NCBI RefSeq assembly: GCF_001507435.1
Contig: NZ_LMWH01000139.1
Span: 62,001 to 126,000 of the forward strand
From: Streptomyces sp. NRRL F-5122
GTDB lineage: Bacteria > Actinomycetota > Actinomycetes > Streptomycetales > Streptomycetaceae
Direction: 5' to 3'
Length of the DNA: 64,000 nucleotides
Shown: in pieces, positions 63,506 to 64,000 of the stretch
How positions within the stretch are numbered: position 1 is the stretch's first letter
Layout: the number at the start of each line of letters is the position of its first letter
Translations under genes and position numbers: made by a program
Notes under the pieces: model-generated
Database searches by the model: none
The model's input: only the letters and a program-made list of their open reading frames with translations
Told to the model about the DNA's origin: nothing

Positions 63506-63599
63506 CCGGGCGGGCCCGTCGGCCAGGCTCCTGCGTCCACCATGCGAGCGACGATAGGAAGGGGGGAAGACGTCCTCGCACGGCCGGAAGGGGAGCCCC

Positions 63600-64000
63600 G
63601 TGAGCACCACCGACAGCTTCGTCGCCGTGGCCGAGGCACACAGCGCGCCCACCTACCACCCCCTCCCTGTCGTCGTGGCCACCGCGGACGGGGCCTGGAT
63701 GACGGATGTGGAGGGGCGCCGCTATCTGGATCTGCTGGCCGGGTACTCGGCACTGAACTTCGGCCACTGCAACCGGCGGTTGATCGATGCGGCCAAGGCG
63801 CAGCTGTCGCGGGTGACGCTGACCTCCCGGGCGTTCCACCACGACCGGTTCGGGGCGTTCTGCGAGCAGCTCGCGGCGCTGTGCGGGATGGAGATGGTGC
63901 TGCCGATGAACACGGGCGCCGAGGCGGTGGAGAGCGCCGTCAAGACGGCCCGCAAGTGGGGTTACCGGGTCAAGGGCGTGCCCGCCCTGATGGCGAAGAT
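63600..64000 (+). CDS. rocD: Ornithine aminotransferase (3' part outside window)
   Basis: The first 133 residues are visible; the gene runs off the right edge. It is a class III PLP aminotransferase: APTYHPLPVVVATADGAWMTDVEGRRYLDLLAGYSALNFGH (residues about 15-55, in several family blocks) and PMNTGAEAVESAVKTARKWGY match ornithine--oxo-acid transaminases. It would convert ornithine to glutamate semialdehyde. GGGGAG lies before the GTG at 63600. The PLP Lys lies beyond the window. It is divergent from glyA, sharing a gap of about 230 bases. Confidence 0.88.
   Translation, partial: MSTTDSFVAVAEAHSAPTYHPLPVVVATADGAWMTDVEGRRYLDLLAGYSALNFGHCNRRLIDAAKAQLSRVTLTSRAFHHDRFGAFCEQLAALCGMEMVLPMNTGAEAVESAVKTARKWGYRVKGVPALMAK

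Overview
The window is high-GC DNA (by eye about 70% or more) with strong third-position GC bias, short intergenic gaps, many GTG starts and many leaderless starts. Together with the gene content this points to a Streptomyces or a very close relative. From 8 kb to the right end the gene order resembles what I remember of the S. coelicolor SCO4837-SCO4882 region (glyA, trpS, SCO4848-type protein, D,D-carboxypeptidase, sdhCDAB, acyl-CoA mutase, wall glycopolymer genes). This is recollection and was not checked against a database.

Bases 1-7.4 kb (minus strand) hold a Pst-type transport cluster: pstC, pstA, a membrane-tethered PstS, an 877-residue secreted anchored protein and a second PstS-like protein cut by the left edge. 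No pstB ATPase is visible. A PHO-box-like repeat and a terminator-like hairpin precede pstC.

Bases 7.5-26 kb form a large cell-surface glycopolymer locus. Its core is a nonulosonic acid (sialic acid/Kdn) pathway: a NeuB synthase without the usual SAF domain, a CMP-sugar synthetase fused to a KdsC-like HAD phosphatase, two polysialyltransferase-like glycosyltransferases, a DUF6716-like glycosyltransferase, a GT2 enzyme, and a GT29 enzyme with the L, S and VS sialyl motifs best known from animals. Around the core lie a three-part GT8/repeat/pyruvyltransferase protein, a GT-C-like membrane protein, a GtrB/GtrA pair, an FAD oxidoreductase, a methyltransferase-like protein and an acyltransferase-3 protein. 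The divergent promoter region at 12.48-12.68 kb carries 11-bp GTT-phased repeats in both directions. This suggests the polymer is made under phosphate limitation, next door to the pst genes. That link is inference.

Bases 26-40 kb hold accessory and regulatory genes: a TetR/flavin monooxygenase pair with two palindromic operators, a LysE exporter, a B12-dependent acyl-CoA mutase large subunit, an L,D-transpeptidase lipoprotein, two paralogous ECF sigma/membrane-protein pairs, small hypothetical proteins, a GH20 hexosaminidase and an OHCU-decarboxylase-like protein lacking the catalytic His-Pro.

Bases 40.5-44.2 kb are the succinate dehydrogenase operon sdhCDAB. Bases 44-48 kb hold a small membrane-protein group and a TetR-regulated operon with a DCC-family protein. 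Bases 48-55 kb hold an MMPL transporter divergent from a two-component system, and an orphan oligopeptide-type binding protein. Bases 54.7-64 kb return to conserved housekeeping genes: metallophosphoesterase, D,D-carboxypeptidase, YihY/BrkB protein, DprE2-like reductase, 2H phosphoesterase, trpS, glyA behind a ZTP riboswitch, and the start of rocD. I saw no tRNA, rRNA, CRISPR array, insertion sequence or prophage.
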